Below, one piece after another: positions 5,675-5,778 of a DNA stretch of 5,778 nt. The stretch comes from an uncultured Hyphomicrobiales bacterium (GTDB lineage Bacteria > Pseudomonadota > Alphaproteobacteria > Rhizobiales > Beijerinckiaceae). The stretch spans positions 1-5,778 of the forward strand of contig CAIZGQ010000454.1 in the NCBI GenBank assembly GCA_903932565.1, read 5' to 3'. The notes under the pieces were generated by a model. That model worked only from the letters and a program-made list of their open reading frames with translations. It was not told the origin of the DNA and made no database searches. The translations under genes and the position numbers were made by a program. Position 1 is the first letter of the stretch. Every line of letters begins with the position of its first letter.

Positions 5675-5778
5675 GGCGGCTTCACAATGCTCGATCTTAT
5701 TGGGCCGGGTTCGCCGTCACGACAAACCCGCAGGGCAATTCGCAGTTCAGACCACGCTTTTTTACGCTCTATTTCACA
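5675..5778. other. Upstream region of coaBC, no gene recognised
   Basis: These 104 bases run to the window edge. An inverted repeat CGGGTT (5706-5711) / AACCCG (5725-5730) with a 13-base loop is visible, and a T-run lies at 5759-5764 on the plus strand. In the minus strand one frame stays open from the edge to a TGA just inside coaBC, and another stops at TAG 5769-5771; either could be the tail of an upstream gene, but the few residues are not recognisable. No convincing promoter could be placed. Confidence 0.4.

Noticed and set aside
5706..5730. Inverted repeat upstream of coaBC as an attenuator or terminator
   Set aside because: Only six pairs with a 13-base loop and no T-run after it on the minus strand; chance is likely in GC-rich DNA.
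5687..5778. Possible start of a divergent plus-strand gene at ATG 5687 upstream of coaBC
   Set aside because: About 30 open codons run to the window edge, but there is no ribosome binding site and the residues are unrecognisable.

Overview
The window reads as ordinary chromosomal DNA from a GC-rich alphaproteobacterium. Three things suggest this: the strong G/C preference in third codon positions, the coaBC-dut gene pair, and the overall resemblance of the proteins. I cannot name a genus. There are six protein genes, no RNA gene, no insertion sequence, no CRISPR array and no phage or plasmid signature.

Layout from left to right. (1) Positions 1-1160, minus strand: the first 386 codons of guaA, GMP synthase; its 3' end lies outside the window. 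(2) Positions 1161-1385: a divergent intergenic region between guaA and the next gene, with a possible 36-codon upstream ORF. (3) Positions 1386-2393, plus strand: a long, divergent member of the leucyl/phenylalanyl-tRNA-protein transferase (Aat) fold. It lacks several residues important in the E. coli enzyme. (4) A hairpin at 2380-2401 sits between two convergent genes. (5) Positions 2410-5674, minus strand: four genes transcribed in the order coaBC, dut, an Rrf2-family regulator, cysK. The first three junctions overlap or touch (TGATG between coaBC and dut, ATGA between dut and the regulator). A 93-base, locally very AT-rich gap carrying a candidate promoter and operator precedes cysK. (6) Positions 5675-5778: sequence upstream of coaBC with no convincing gene.

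Functionally, the minus-strand cluster can be read as a cysteine-to-coenzyme A module with dut carried along. CysK makes L-cysteine from O-acetylserine and sulfide. CoaB ligates cysteine to 4'-phosphopantothenate and CoaC decarboxylates the product. The Rrf2 protein between them has no cysteines in the Fe-S ligand region of IscR and sits next to cysK, so it may be a CymR-like regulator of cysteine supply (inference). Dut (dUTPase) and GuaA belong to nucleotide metabolism.

Most of the window is housekeeping. The items that deserve a second look are the divergent Aat-like protein and the Rrf2-cysK unit with its AT-rich dyad. I see no evidence of a wholly new system.
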